Source: Hymenobacter armeniacus (GTDB lineage: Bacteria > Bacteroidota > Bacteroidia > Cytophagales > Hymenobacteraceae). From it: a DNA stretch of 64,000 nt. A program made the translations under genes and the position numbers. The stretch is from the NCBI RefSeq assembly GCF_014699055.1, contig NZ_JACXAC010000007.1:62001-126000 (forward strand). The letters are read 5' to 3'. Position 1 is the stretch's first letter. Every line of letters begins with the position of its first letter. Shown here in pieces: positions 45,319 through 53,657 of this stretch. Under the pieces are notes generated by a model. The model had not been told where the DNA came from. It was given only the letters and a program-made list of their open reading frames with translations, and searched no databases.

Positions 45319-45336
45319 ATCGTTCCCGGCAACGAT
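45319..45336 (-). promoter_or_regulatory. Pectin-locus operator site B (perfect)
   Basis: On the gene strand it reads ATCGTTGCCGGGAACGAT, flanked by GGC before and TTGCACAAATAAAAA after, the same context as sites A and E. It lies 91 bp upstream of the T9SS methylesterase start. Confidence 0.75.
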
Positions 45337-45440
45337 GCCGATAGGCAGGCACTGGCGCCAGCTCAGGAGTGGGCTGCGCACAAGCTTCTTCGCAAAGCCA
45401 TCACCGGCCGGCCGCCCATGCCGCACGCATCTCATTACCA

Positions 45441-45475
45441 ACAAAAAAAGCGCCCCCGGACCAGCCGGGGGCGCT
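45441..45475 (-). terminator. Intrinsic terminator of the module-only T9SS gene
   Basis: Stem agcgcccccgg/ccgggggcgct (loop accag) is followed on the minus strand by seven T. It separates this gene from operator B of the methylesterase gene. Confidence 0.9.
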
Positions 45476-45501
45476 TTCACTAAAATTTAGTCTTCTGCCA
45501 A

Positions 45502-46515
45502 CTATTCCTTCACGATGCGGGCGCTGCTGCGCTGCGTGCCGTCGGCGTACTCTACCAGGTACAGGCCTTTGGTCAGGCTGCTCAGGTCGACGGCCGTTTC
45601 GGTGGTGCCGGGCTGCGCGGCAACGCTGACCACCTTGGCACCGGTCACGCTAAACACCGTCACGCGGGCGTCGCGGCTGGCGGCGGTGTGGGGCACGCTC
45701 AGCTGGTTCTGGGCCGGGTTGGGGTACGCAGCCAGGTTGGTTTGCACGGCAGTGCGGGCGGCCAGGGCCACCTGCTTGCTCTTCAGCGTCACGTTGCGCA
45801 GCAGCACGTAGCGGCCAATGCCGGTGCTGGCCGCGCCGAAGTACATGCGCACGGTGAAGGTTTGGCCCGAGGGGATGGCCAGGCCCGTGGCCCCGTTCAG
45901 GGCCAGGCGGAAAGTGCGGTTCGCGGTGGGGTCGAACTGCGGCAGCACGGCGGGGTTGTTGGCCGTGGCGGTGGCCACGCCGCTGGAGTTCACGCCGAAC
46001 GTGGCGTTGGCGGTGCTGGCCAGCACGCCCGAGGGGCCTTTGCCGCCGGTCACGTCGGTCGAGTCGGTGGTGAAGTTGCTGCGTGAGTACACCACGGCCA
46101 CCCGGCCGGCGGCCGAGAGTGCCACCGCGGCGCTGAACAGCAGCGAGTCGACTTGCACGGGCGCCGTGGCCGTGAACGAGAACTGCTCATAGAACACGCG
46201 GCGCGGCGAGCCGCCCGGGCCCGTAGAGGGCGCCGTCGAGCTCCAGCCGCTGCCGTCGGCGTTCACGCCAAAGGCTTGGCCGAGGCTGGAGTAGGGCGGG
46301 TAGGCCGCGGCGCCAGTGGGCACCAAACCGTTGGACAACGTCAGCTTCCGAAATACCGGCGTGCCGGGCGTCACGCCGGCCGAGCGCACCGCCGCGCTGT
46401 CGGAGGCGTTGCGCTTCAGCGGCCATTGCACAAACACCGGGGTCTGCGCCGCGGCGGTTTCCGCCAAGCCCAGGCCACCCAGCAGCAGGAGAGCAGAGAG
46501 TAGATGATTTTTCAT
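45502..46515 (-). CDS. T9SS-exported protein made of one unrecognised surface module
   Basis: This 337-residue protein starts at ATG 46515 with a signal peptide (MKNHLLSALLLLGGLGLAE, then TAAAQ). Residues about 28-250 are one copy of the module that occurs twice in the neighbouring methylesterase: shared motifs are QWPL-x2-N-x2-DS, LSNG, GQAFG, GPGG, YEQF, VDSLLF, VVYS and a closing GRYVLLRNV. A sorting domain follows (YPNPAQNQLSVPHT to SARIVKE). No catalytic motif is visible, so a non-catalytic pectin- or cell-wall-binding role is plausible. It has its own operator-like site upstream. Confidence 0.82.
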   Translation of the reverse strand: MKNHLLSALLLLGGLGLAETAAAQTPVFVQWPLKRNASDSAAVRSAGVTPGTPVFRKLTLSNGLVPTGAAAYPPYSSLGQAFGVNADGSGWSSTAPSTGPGGSPRRVFYEQFSFTATAPVQVDSLLFSAAVALSAAGRVAVVYSRSNFTTDSTDVTGGKGPSGVLASTANATFGVNSSGVATATANNPAVLPQFDPTANRTFRLALNGATGLAIPSGQTFTVRMYFGAASTGIGRYVLLRNVTLKSKQVALAARTAVQTNLAAYPNPAQNQLSVPHTAASRDARVTVFSVTGAKVVSVAAQPGTTETAVDLSSLTKGLYLVEYADGTQRSSARIVKE

Positions 46516-46664
46516 TGTAATTGTAAGTGAAAAGGTGAAGAATGAAATTGAGAGCGCGAGAAGTGCAAAAAGCCTTGCTGACAGCACGTAAGTAAGCCTT
46601 TACTCATGCAAGCTGGCTTCTTCTTACCGCAAAACCCAAGCTTTGGGTTGACTTTAATTGCGCA

Positions 46665-46682
46665 ATCGTTGCCGGAAACCGG
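46665..46682 (-). promoter_or_regulatory. Pectin-locus operator, degenerate copy for the module-only gene
   Basis: On the minus strand it reads CCGGTTTCCGGCAACGAT, matching 13 of 16 defined positions, with all mismatches in the first three bases. It is followed by TTGCGCAATTAAAG, like site C. No -7 element is visible at the usual distance. Confidence 0.5.
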
Positions 46683-46763
46683 AGGGTTTTGGCGGCGGCG
46701 GGCGGGTACCAGGGCCAGAAGCCAAACGGCCGGGTGCTGGATACCGGAGGAGCCGAGCATGAG

Positions 46764-46781
46764 AACGTTCCCGGCAACGAT
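46764..46781 (+). promoter_or_regulatory. Pectin-locus operator site C (one mismatch)
   Basis: AACGTTCCCGGCAACGAT differs from the consensus only at position 2 and is followed by TTGCGCAAAAAAAA. It lies 137 bp upstream of the CE12-GH28 gene. Confidence 0.7.
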
Positions 46782-46840
46782 TGCGCAAAAAAAAGGCGTC
46801 TCCCGACCCAAAGCAGGGCCTTGCCGGTTGAGAACGGGAC

Positions 46841-46848
46841 TAATATTG
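46841..46848 (+). promoter_or_regulatory. -7-like element TAATATTG of the CE12-GH28 gene
   Basis: It lies 59 nt after operator C, about one helical turn more than at sites A, B and E. The implied start is near 46855. Confidence 0.45.
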
Positions 46849-46918
46849 TTAGGGCAACCCTGTCCGCACTTCCCGCTCCGGGCCGTTGCGCCGAGCTCAT
46901 CTCCTTTCTCAAATTCCC

Positions 46919-49282
46919 ATGAAAGCAACTCTGACGGTGCTGCTGGCGGGCCTGGCCACCGGCCTCACGGTAGGTTTCCGGCCCGCGGCCGAACCCCAAA
47001 CGCAGATTTTCCTGGTCGGCGACTCCACCATGTCCGACAAGCCCGACCTCTCCAAGCCCGAGCGCGGCTGGGGCATGGAGTTTGGCCAGTATTTCGACCA
47101 CCAGGTGGTCATCCGCAACACGGCCGTGAACGGGCGCAGCACCAAAAGCTTTCTGCGCGAAGGCCGCTGGGCCAAGGTGCTCGAAGGCTTGAAGCCCGGC
47201 GACTGGGTGTTCATCCAGTTCGGCCACAACGACTCGAAGGCGGAAGACAGCGTGCGCTCGGCCCCGGCCCAGACGCTCTACCGCCAGCTGCTGACCAAGT
47301 TTGTGCAGGAAGCCAAGCAGAAAGGCGCCAACCCCGTGCTGCTCACGCCCGTGGGCCGGCGCTACTTCGACGACGCCGGCAAGCGCAAGGACGACCACGG
47401 CGAATACCCCGGCGTGGTGCGTGAGGTGGCCAAAGCCCAGAAAGTGCCCCTGATTGACTTGCACGAGAAAAGCTGGGCCATGTACTCGGCCATGGGCGAG
47501 CAGGGCACGCGGCCGCTGTTCTGGAGCTACCAGAACGGCTACTACCAGCCCAACCCCGTGCCGCCGGCCAAAAACGACAACACCCATTTTTCGGAATACG
47601 GCGCCACTCGCGTGGCCCAGCTGGTGGCGCAGGACGTGCAGGCCCAGCACCTCGGGCTGGCCAGCCACCTCAGCCACACGCCGTTTGAAGGCAAGCTGGC
47701 CGCCGACCTGCCGGTGGTGCTGGAGCCGGTATTCAAAAAGGATACCTTCAACCTGACCAAGTACGGCGCCGTGGCCGACGGCCAGACGCTGAATACCGAG
47801 GCCTTTCGCAAAGCCATTGAGGCCTGCGCCGCCAACGGCGGCACCGTGCTGGTGCCCCGCGGCCTGTGGCTGACGGGCCCCATCACCCTGAAAAACAACG
47901 TGAACCTGCACCTGGCCACCGGTGCCTTAGTGCAGTTCACCGCCGACCGCAGCCAGTACCCGCTCATCAAAACCACCTGGGAAGGGGAGGACGCCATCCG
48001 CAGCCAGGCTCCCATTTCGGGCGTCGACCTGACCAACATTGCCATCACCGGCAGCGGCACCTTCGACGGGGCCGGCGACGCCTGGCGCCCCGTGAAAAAG
48101 AGCAAGCTCAACGACACCCAGTGGCAGAAGCTGGTGGCCTCGGGCGGCGTGCTGAGCGAGAAGAAGGACATGTGGTACCCGTCGGCGGCGTCGATGAAGG
48201 GCAACCTGCTGGCCGCCGACGGCAAGGCACGCAAGAGCCTGAACCCGGCCGACTTCGACGACGTGCGCGACTACCTGCGGCCCAACATGCTCAGCCTCAC
48301 GCGCTGCAAGCAGATTCTGCTGCAGGGCTTCACCATTCAAAACTCGCCGGCCTGGACCATTCACCCGCTGCTGTGCGAAAACATCACCCTGCGCGGCGTG
48401 ACGGCCAAAAACCCCTGGTACGGCCAGAACACCGACGCCCTGGACCTGGAATCGTGCCGCAACGGCGTGGTGGAAGGCTGCACTTTCGACGTAGGCGACG
48501 ACGGCATCTGCATCAAATCGGGCCGCGACGAGCAGGGCCGCAAGCGCGGCGTGCCCACCGAAAACTTCATCGTGCGCGACACCAAGGTGTACCACGCCCA
48601 CGGCGGCTTCGTGATTGGCTCCGAGATGTCGGGCGGCGCCCGCAACATTTACGTGAGCAACTGCACCTTCATGGGCACCGACGTGGGCCTGCGCTTCAAA
48701 ACGGCCCGCGGCCGCGGCGGCGTGGTCGAGAACATCTTCGTGGACGGCGTGGACATGACCGACATCGCCGGCGAGGCCATTCTCTTCGACATGTACTACG
48801 CCGCCAAAGACCCTGTGCCCATGGCCGGCGAGAGCACCGCCCCGCCCGTCATTGCCCCGATGCCGCTGAACGAAGGCACCCCGCAGTTCAAAACCTTCCG
48901 CATCAAAAACGTGACCTGCAAGGGCGCTACCACCGGCATCTTGGTGCGCGGCCTGCCCGAGATGAGCATCAAGGACATCAGCATCGAGAACGCCGTGCTG
49001 GAAAGCAAAAAGGGCCTGGTGTGTCAGGAGGCCGAGAACATTCGCCTGAAAAACGTGAGCCTGCTTTCCACCGACACCGCGCCCGTGATGGAAGTGCAGA
49101 ACAGCCGTAACCTGGCACTGGACGGCATTCGCTACGCCAACGGTGCCGAGCTGCTGCTGCGCGTGACCGGCGACCGCAGCAAGGACATTCGCCTCACGAA
49201 TACCAACACCAAGCTGGCCAAAAAGGACGTGCAGCTCGGCGACAAAGTGGCGAAGAAAACCGTCATCACCGCCCAGCGCTAA
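46919..49282 (+). CDS. Fused CE12 acetylesterase and GH28 polygalacturonase
   Basis: This 787-residue protein starts at ATG 46919 with an N-terminal signal (MKATLTVLLAGLATGLTVGF). Residues about 25-255 are an SGNH/GDSL hydrolase of the rhamnogalacturonan acetylesterase type: FLVGDSTMSDK (Ser), FIQFGHNDSK and DNTHFSEYGA (His). Residues about 275-700 are a GH28 beta-helix: YGAVADGQTLNTEAFRKAIE, QNTDALDLES, GDDGICIKSG, HGGFVIGSEM and LRFKTARGRGG, holding the acid pair and the HG and R-x-K motifs. The protein can thus deacetylate pectin and hydrolyse its galacturonan backbone. No sorting domain is seen, so it is probably periplasmic. Confidence 0.9.
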   Translation: MKATLTVLLAGLATGLTVGFRPAAEPQTQIFLVGDSTMSDKPDLSKPERGWGMEFGQYFDHQVVIRNTAVNGRSTKSFLREGRWAKVLEGLKPGDWVFIQFGHNDSKAEDSVRSAPAQTLYRQLLTKFVQEAKQKGANPVLLTPVGRRYFDDAGKRKDDHGEYPGVVREVAKAQKVPLIDLHEKSWAMYSAMGEQGTRPLFWSYQNGYYQPNPVPPAKNDNTHFSEYGATRVAQLVAQDVQAQHLGLASHLSHTPFEGKLAADLPVVLEPVFKKDTFNLTKYGAVADGQTLNTEAFRKAIEACAANGGTVLVPRGLWLTGPITLKNNVNLHLATGALVQFTADRSQYPLIKTTWEGEDAIRSQAPISGVDLTNIAITGSGTFDGAGDAWRPVKKSKLNDTQWQKLVASGGVLSEKKDMWYPSAASMKGNLLAADGKARKSLNPADFDDVRDYLRPNMLSLTRCKQILLQGFTIQNSPAWTIHPLLCENITLRGVTAKNPWYGQNTDALDLESCRNGVVEGCTFDVGDDGICIKSGRDEQGRKRGVPTENFIVRDTKVYHAHGGFVIGSEMSGGARNIYVSNCTFMGTDVGLRFKTARGRGGVVENIFVDGVDMTDIAGEAILFDMYYAAKDPVPMAGESTAPPVIAPMPLNEGTPQFKTFRIKNVTCKGATTGILVRGLPEMSIKDISIENAVLESKKGLVCQEAENIRLKNVSLLSTDTAPVMEVQNSRNLALDGIRYANGAELLLRVTGDRSKDIRLTNTNTKLAKKDVQLGDKVAKKTVITAQR

Positions 49283-49304
49283 TTCTCTATTTCTTACTAA
49301 GAAA

Positions 49305-49408
49305 AACGTCATGCTGAGGGCAGTCGAAGCATCTCCGCCGGTAACAGTAACTCAATGGTTGGTTTACTATTGCGGTAGAGATGCTTCGACTGCGCTCAGC
49401 ATGACGTT
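49305..49408. repeat. REP-like hairpin repeat, copy 3
   Basis: Arms of 31 nt (49305-49335 and 49378-49408) pair with one mismatch and carry GTCATGCTGAG...CGAAGCATCTC. It fills most of the gap between the GH28 and GH105 genes, so it probably lies inside the transcript. Confidence 0.85.
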
Positions 49409-49429
49409 CTGTTTCGTTTCGAAAACAAT

Positions 49430-51358
49430 ATGAAATTCAACTCCTCGTTTCTCCTGCCACTGCTGGGAATGGCGCTGCTCAGCGAAACCGCCGATGCCCA
49501 AACGGCTGGCCCCAAGCCCTATTCGCAGCGTATGGCCGATGCCTTCATCGGCTGGCACCCGGACTCCATCGTTATCGGCAAAAACAAGTTTGCCCGCTGG
49601 GACTACGAGCAGGGCCTGATGATGCGCGCCCTGGAGCGCGTGTGGCAGCGCACCGGCGACGCCAAGTACTTCACCTACATTCAGAAGGACCTCGACCAGT
49701 TTGTGCAGAAGGACGGCAGCATCCGGACCTACAAGCAGGAAGACTACAACCTCGACAACATGACCACCGGCCACGCGCTGCTGCTGCTGGGGCAGGTCTC
49801 GTTGCCGGGCAACGACAAGTATATCAAGGCCGCGCAGTACCTGCGCAAGCAGCTCGATGGCCAGCCGCGCACCAAAGAGGGCGGCTTCTGGCACAAGAAA
49901 ATTTACACCAACCAGATGTGGCTCGACGGCCTGTACATGGCCGAGCCGTTCTACGCCGAATACAGCCAGGTCTTCAACCAGCCCGCTGGCTTCGACGACG
50001 TGGCCAAGCAGTTTGCGCTGATTGAGAAGCACCTCGTTGACTCCAAAACCGGCCTGCTCTACCACGGCTACGACGAAAGCAAGGAGCAAGCCTGGGCCAA
50101 CAAAGCCACCGGCCAGAGCCCCAACTTCTGGGACCGCGGCATTGGCTGGTACAGCATGGCGCTGGTCGATGTGCTCGACTACTTCCCCGCCAACCATCCG
50201 CAGCGCCCGGCCCTCATCAAAGCCCTGCAGCGCCTGGCGCCGGCGCTGGCCAAGTACCAGGACCCCAAAACCGGCACCTGGAGCCTGGTGATGACGCAGG
50301 AAGGCCGCAAGGGCAACTACGCCGAGGCCTCGGGCAGCAGCATGTTTGTGTACGCATTGGCCAAGGGTGCCCGCAAAGGCTACCTCGATAAAAAGTACGC
50401 CGACGTGGCCCGCAAAGGCTACGAAGGCCTGCTGAAAACCTTCGTGGCCACTGAGGCCGATGGCGCCCTGGCTTTCAACGGCACGGTGAGCGTGGGTGGC
50501 CTGGGCGGCAAGCCCTACCGCGACGGCTCCTACGACTATTACCTGAGCGAGCCGCTGCGCAAAAACGACCTTAAAGGCGTCGGCCCCTTCATCCTGGCCA
50601 GCACCGAGATGGAAATTGCCGCCGAAAATGCCGTGGGCCAGGGCAAGACCGTGGGCCTGGACTACTACTTCAACCACGAGATGCGCAAAAGCCCCGTGAC
50701 GGGCGAGCAGGAGCAGTGGCACTACACCTGGGAAGAGCGCCAGCACGGCGGCTTCTGGCTGTGGGGCAACCAGTTCCGCGAGCTGGGCGCCAAAACGGTG
50801 GCCGTGCCCGCGGCCCCCACGGCCGCCAGCCTCAAGCTGCTGAGCGTCTACATCATCGTCGACCCGGACTCGCGTAAGGAGTCGCCCAAGCCCAACTACG
50901 TGCAGCCCGCCGACAGCAAGGCGATAACTGAGTGGGTGAAGGGCGGCGGCACCCTCGTGCTGCTGGCCAACGACACGGCCAACTGCGAAATCAAGCACTT
51001 CAACGAGCTGGCCAAAAACTTCGGCGTGCAGTTCACCGACCAGAGCGTGAACATGGTGCAGGGCAACCAGTTTGAGCAAGGGAAAGTGGACTTGACCTCG
51101 GGCAAAGCCGTGTTCAAAAACGCCAGCACGGCCTACGTGAAAGAGCTGTCGGTGCTGGCGCCCACGAGCCCTGCCAAGCCGCTGGTGACCAACAACGGCA
51201 AGGTCATCATGGCCACGGCCATGCTGGGCAAGGGCCGCGTATTCCTGCTCGGCGACCCGTGGCTGTACAACGAGTACGTAGACGGCCGCAAGATTCCGGC
51301 TTCGTTCCAGAACTTTCAGGCGGGCAAGGATTTGGCTACCTGGCTGCTGAGTAAATAA
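49430..51358 (+). CDS. GH105 unsaturated uronyl hydrolase with C-terminal DUF4350-like domain
   Basis: This 642-residue protein has a signal peptide (MKFNSSFLLPLLGMALLSE, then TADAQ). Residues about 25-400 form the (alpha/alpha)6 barrel of GH88/105 (YteR-like): KFARWDYEQGLMMRALERVW, MWLDGLYMAEPFYAEYS, NFWDRGIGWYSMALVDVLDY and YAEASGSSMFVYALAKG, with the catalytic Asp probably in MWLDG. It removes the unsaturated uronic acid from lyase-made oligosaccharides. Residues about 470-642 resemble DUF4350 (GATase-like: VYIIVDPDSRKE, WVKGGGTLVLLANDTANC, VFLLGDPWLYNEY), whose role is unknown. It is probably co-transcribed with the CE12-GH28 gene. Confidence 0.9.
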   Translation: MKFNSSFLLPLLGMALLSETADAQTAGPKPYSQRMADAFIGWHPDSIVIGKNKFARWDYEQGLMMRALERVWQRTGDAKYFTYIQKDLDQFVQKDGSIRTYKQEDYNLDNMTTGHALLLLGQVSLPGNDKYIKAAQYLRKQLDGQPRTKEGGFWHKKIYTNQMWLDGLYMAEPFYAEYSQVFNQPAGFDDVAKQFALIEKHLVDSKTGLLYHGYDESKEQAWANKATGQSPNFWDRGIGWYSMALVDVLDYFPANHPQRPALIKALQRLAPALAKYQDPKTGTWSLVMTQEGRKGNYAEASGSSMFVYALAKGARKGYLDKKYADVARKGYEGLLKTFVATEADGALAFNGTVSVGGLGGKPYRDGSYDYYLSEPLRKNDLKGVGPFILASTEMEIAAENAVGQGKTVGLDYYFNHEMRKSPVTGEQEQWHYTWEERQHGGFWLWGNQFRELGAKTVAVPAAPTAASLKLLSVYIIVDPDSRKESPKPNYVQPADSKAITEWVKGGGTLVLLANDTANCEIKHFNELAKNFGVQFTDQSVNMVQGNQFEQGKVDLTSGKAVFKNASTAYVKELSVLAPTSPAKPLVTNNGKVIMATAMLGKGRVFLLGDPWLYNEYVDGRKIPASFQNFQAGKDLATWLLSK

Positions 51359-51381
51359 AACAGCGAGAAACGCGCATAGGC

Positions 51382-51416
51382 AAACCGGCCGGGAATCTCC
51401 CGGCCGGTTTTGTTTT
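51382..51416 (+). terminator. Intrinsic terminator after the GH105 gene
   Basis: 13-bp arms aaaccggccggga/tcccggccggttt (loop atc) are followed by a T-rich stretch. Confidence 0.85.
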
Positions 51417-51462
51417 GGAGGGTAGGGAAGTGGGGCCTCACTTGCGTGCGGCACCTATCGGT

Positions 51463-51480
51463 ATCGGTTTCGAGAACGAT
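51463..51480 (+). promoter_or_regulatory. Pectin-locus operator site D (degenerate)
   Basis: ATCGGTTTCGAGAACGAT keeps both outer ends and the central CG but differs at positions 5, 8 and 11. It is followed by TACGG rather than TGCGC. It lies 132 bp upstream of the symporter gene. Confidence 0.5.
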
Positions 51481-51534
51481 TACGGAAGTAAAACCAAGAT
51501 TTTCCTTTCAGAAGCCGTTTTTTTAGCGCAACAT

Positions 51535-51542
51535 TACCTTTC
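51535..51542 (+). promoter_or_regulatory. -7-like box TACCTTTC of the symporter gene
   Basis: It matches TAnnTTTG except for the last base and lies 54 nt after operator D. No TTG is visible at -33. Confidence 0.4.
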
Positions 51543-51611
51543 CATAGCTTCGCCAGCCTTGCGCCCGCAAGCGTCGGCGCGCGCATCGTCCTAATTCCCT
51601 CTCTTCTTTCA

Positions 51612-53303
51612 ATGAACAAGCACGCCCTCGATACGATTGACTACATCGTATTCTTCGTTTACTTCCTCATCGTGTCCGGCTACGGCATCTGGGTATATCG
51701 TCGCAAAACCGGCCACGACGGCACCCTGGAGGGCGACTCCAAAGACTACTTCCTCGCCGAAGGCTCGCTCACGTGGTGGGCCATCGGCTCCTCGCTCATC
51801 GCCTCCAACATCTCAGCCGAGCAGTTTGTGGGCATGTCGGGTTCGGGCTTCAAGATGGGCCTCGCCATCGCCACCTACGAGTGGATGGCCGCCATCACGC
51901 TGGTCATCGTGGCCGTGTTCTTCATTCCGGTGTATCTGAAGAACCACATTTTCACCATGCCGCAGTTCCTCAACCAGCGCTACAACGGCACGGTGGCCAT
52001 GATTATGGCCATTTTCTGGCTGGCCCTCTACGTGGTGGTCAACCTGACCTCGATTCTGTACCTCGGTGCCATTGCCATCAGCAGCATCGCGGGCCTCAAC
52101 CTTGATTTCTGCCTGTATGCGCTGGCCGCGTTTGCCGTCATCATCACGCTGGGCGGTATGAAGGTGATTGGCTTCACCGACGTGATTCAGGTGTTCTTCC
52201 TCATCCTCGGCGGCCTGGCCACCACCTACCTGGCCCTGAACCTGGTGGCCGAGCACTACGGCAGCTCCGGCGTCATCAATGGCTTCAACCTGATGACGCA
52301 GAACGCCGGCGACCATTTCCAGATGATTTTTAAAAAGGACAACCCTAACTTCATCGACCTGCCCGGCCTCACGGTGCTGCTCGGCGGCATGTGGATTGTG
52401 AACCTCAACTACTGGGGCTGCAACCAGTACATCACCCAGCGCGCGCTGGGCGCCGACCTGCCCACGGCCCGCGGCGGCATCCTGTTTGCGGCGTTCCTCA
52501 AGCTGCTCATGCCCGTGATTGTGGTATTGCCCGGCATTGCCGCCTACGTGCTCTACAAGCAGGACGTGTTTGGCGCCGCCGAGTTTGGCGCCGGGGCCGA
52601 CCTCAACCCCGACCGCGCCTACCCGGTGCTGCTCAACATCCTGCCCGTGGGCCTCAAAGGCCTGTCCTTTGCCGCCCTCACGGCCGCCGTGGTGGCTTCG
52701 CTGGCCGGCAAAGCCAACTCCATTGCCACCATCTTCACGCTCGACGTCTACAAGAAAGTTATCAACCCCGAAGCGTCGGAAAAGAAGCTGGTGAACGTGG
52801 GCAAAATCACCGTGGTGGTGGCCATGGTGCTGGGCGTGCTGATTGCGCCGCACCTGGGCATCGATAAGAAGGGCGGCTTCCAGTACATTCAGGAATACAC
52901 CGGCTTCGTGTCGCCGGGCATCTTCGCCATGTTCATCCTGGGCTTCTTCTGGAAGCGCACCACCTCCACGGCGGCCCTGTTTGCCACCGTGGGCGGCTTC
53001 CTGCTGTCGGTAATGTTCAAGTTCCTGCCGAATTACGTGGACCTGAAATTCCTGGCGCCGCTGGGCTTCGCCGTGCCGAATGCCGATGGCGTGTACGAAA
53101 TTCCCTTCCTCGACCGCATGGGCTTCGTGTTCGTCATCTGCGTGGTCATGATGGTGCTCATCAGCCTGTTCGAAACCAGCCGCGGCGTGAAAACCAACGG
53201 CCTGGAAGTGGACCGCAGCATGTTCAAAACGACGCCTGGCTTTGCCATCGGGGCCATGGCCATTGTGGCCATCCTCACCACGCTCTACACCATTTACTGG
53301 TAG
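51612..53303 (+). CDS. Sodium:solute symporter (SSS family), probable uronate transporter
   Basis: This 563-residue inner-membrane protein has about 14 hydrophobic segments. The SSS-family N-terminus carries DYFLAEGSLTWWAIGSSLIASNISAEQFVG (about residues 42-72), with later signatures LILGGLATTYLALNL and LNYWGCNQYITQRALGA. It is SglT-like and imports a sugar-type substrate with sodium ions. Position between GH105 and methylesterase genes and a degenerate pectin operator upstream suggest galacturonate or 4-deoxy-5-ketouronate as substrate (inference). The next gene is separated by a terminator. Confidence 0.93.
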   Translation: MNKHALDTIDYIVFFVYFLIVSGYGIWVYRRKTGHDGTLEGDSKDYFLAEGSLTWWAIGSSLIASNISAEQFVGMSGSGFKMGLAIATYEWMAAITLVIVAVFFIPVYLKNHIFTMPQFLNQRYNGTVAMIMAIFWLALYVVVNLTSILYLGAIAISSIAGLNLDFCLYALAAFAVIITLGGMKVIGFTDVIQVFFLILGGLATTYLALNLVAEHYGSSGVINGFNLMTQNAGDHFQMIFKKDNPNFIDLPGLTVLLGGMWIVNLNYWGCNQYITQRALGADLPTARGGILFAAFLKLLMPVIVVLPGIAAYVLYKQDVFGAAEFGAGADLNPDRAYPVLLNILPVGLKGLSFAALTAAVVASLAGKANSIATIFTLDVYKKVINPEASEKKLVNVGKITVVVAMVLGVLIAPHLGIDKKGGFQYIQEYTGFVSPGIFAMFILGFFWKRTTSTAALFATVGGFLLSVMFKFLPNYVDLKFLAPLGFAVPNADGVYEIPFLDRMGFVFVICVVMMVLISLFETSRGVKTNGLEVDRSMFKTTPGFAIGAMAIVAILTTLYTIYW

Positions 53304-53335
53304 GCTTTTCGCGCATCATTTCTGAGCCGTTTTTG

Positions 53336-53369
53336 TGGCCCGCCGGCACCTGCCAGCGGGCCATTTTGT
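53336..53369 (+). terminator. Intrinsic terminator after the symporter gene
   Basis: Arms tggcccgccggca/tgccagcgggcca pair with one G-T pair around a 2-nt loop and are followed by tttt. It can fold as a 13-bp hairpin. Confidence 0.65.
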
Positions 53370-53568
53370 TGGGGTGGGCGAGACGCGGTACGGGAGTTGC
53401 GACGGGCTTGGTGCTAAGGCGAAAATCCAAAAGCGTTGTCGCCAATCGTTTGGTCGTCGTCAGCAAAAGGGTGGGAGCGCAAGCCTCGGAGCGGGCAGCA
53501 TCGTTGCGGAATAAATTGGTTTATTCTGTAGTCGAACGGTTAAATAAGCAAGTTGAACGATTATTAAT

Positions 53569-53600
53569 TTGGACTGGTCGATAACACTGTCCTAAATTCG
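53569..53600 (+). promoter_or_regulatory. Promoter of the second methylesterase gene, TTG-N21-TAAATTCG
   Basis: TTG at 53569-53571 and TAAATTCG at 53593-53600 (one mismatch to TAnnTTTG) lie 57 nt upstream of the ATG. An AACGAT half-site abuts the -33 element. Confidence 0.45.
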
Positions 53601-53657
53601 CATTGCTTACAGGGGCCACCTGCTCGCGGCGTCGAATTCCCTACCCACCCAACTCTC

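Larger units (their letters stand above)
46516..46918. other. Divergent regulatory region with two operator copies
   Basis: This 403-bp spacer carries operator-like sites facing both ways (46665-46682 toward the minus gene, 46764-46781 toward the plus gene), a TAATATTG element at 46841-46848 and an aacccaa/ttgggtt palindrome at 46633-46649. No gene is seen. Confidence 0.7.
53304..53657. other. Spacer with terminator, half-operator and promoter
   Basis: This 354-bp region has a terminator at its left end, an isolated AACGAT half-site at 53556-53561 with no matching left half or central CG, and a promoter at 53569-53600. No gene is evident in the rest. Confidence 0.5.

Noticed and set aside
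17168..49408. The hairpin repeats as insertion sequences or CRISPR repeats
   Set aside because: They are far apart, hairpin-shaped, and carry no transposase, target duplications or regular spacers.
49367..51454. 695-codon minus-strand frame opposite the GH105 gene
   Set aside because: Same shadow composition; the GH105 motifs on the plus strand settle it.
53544..53561. A seventh pectin operator upstream of the second methylesterase gene
   Set aside because: Only the AACGAT half matches; the left half and the central CG are missing.
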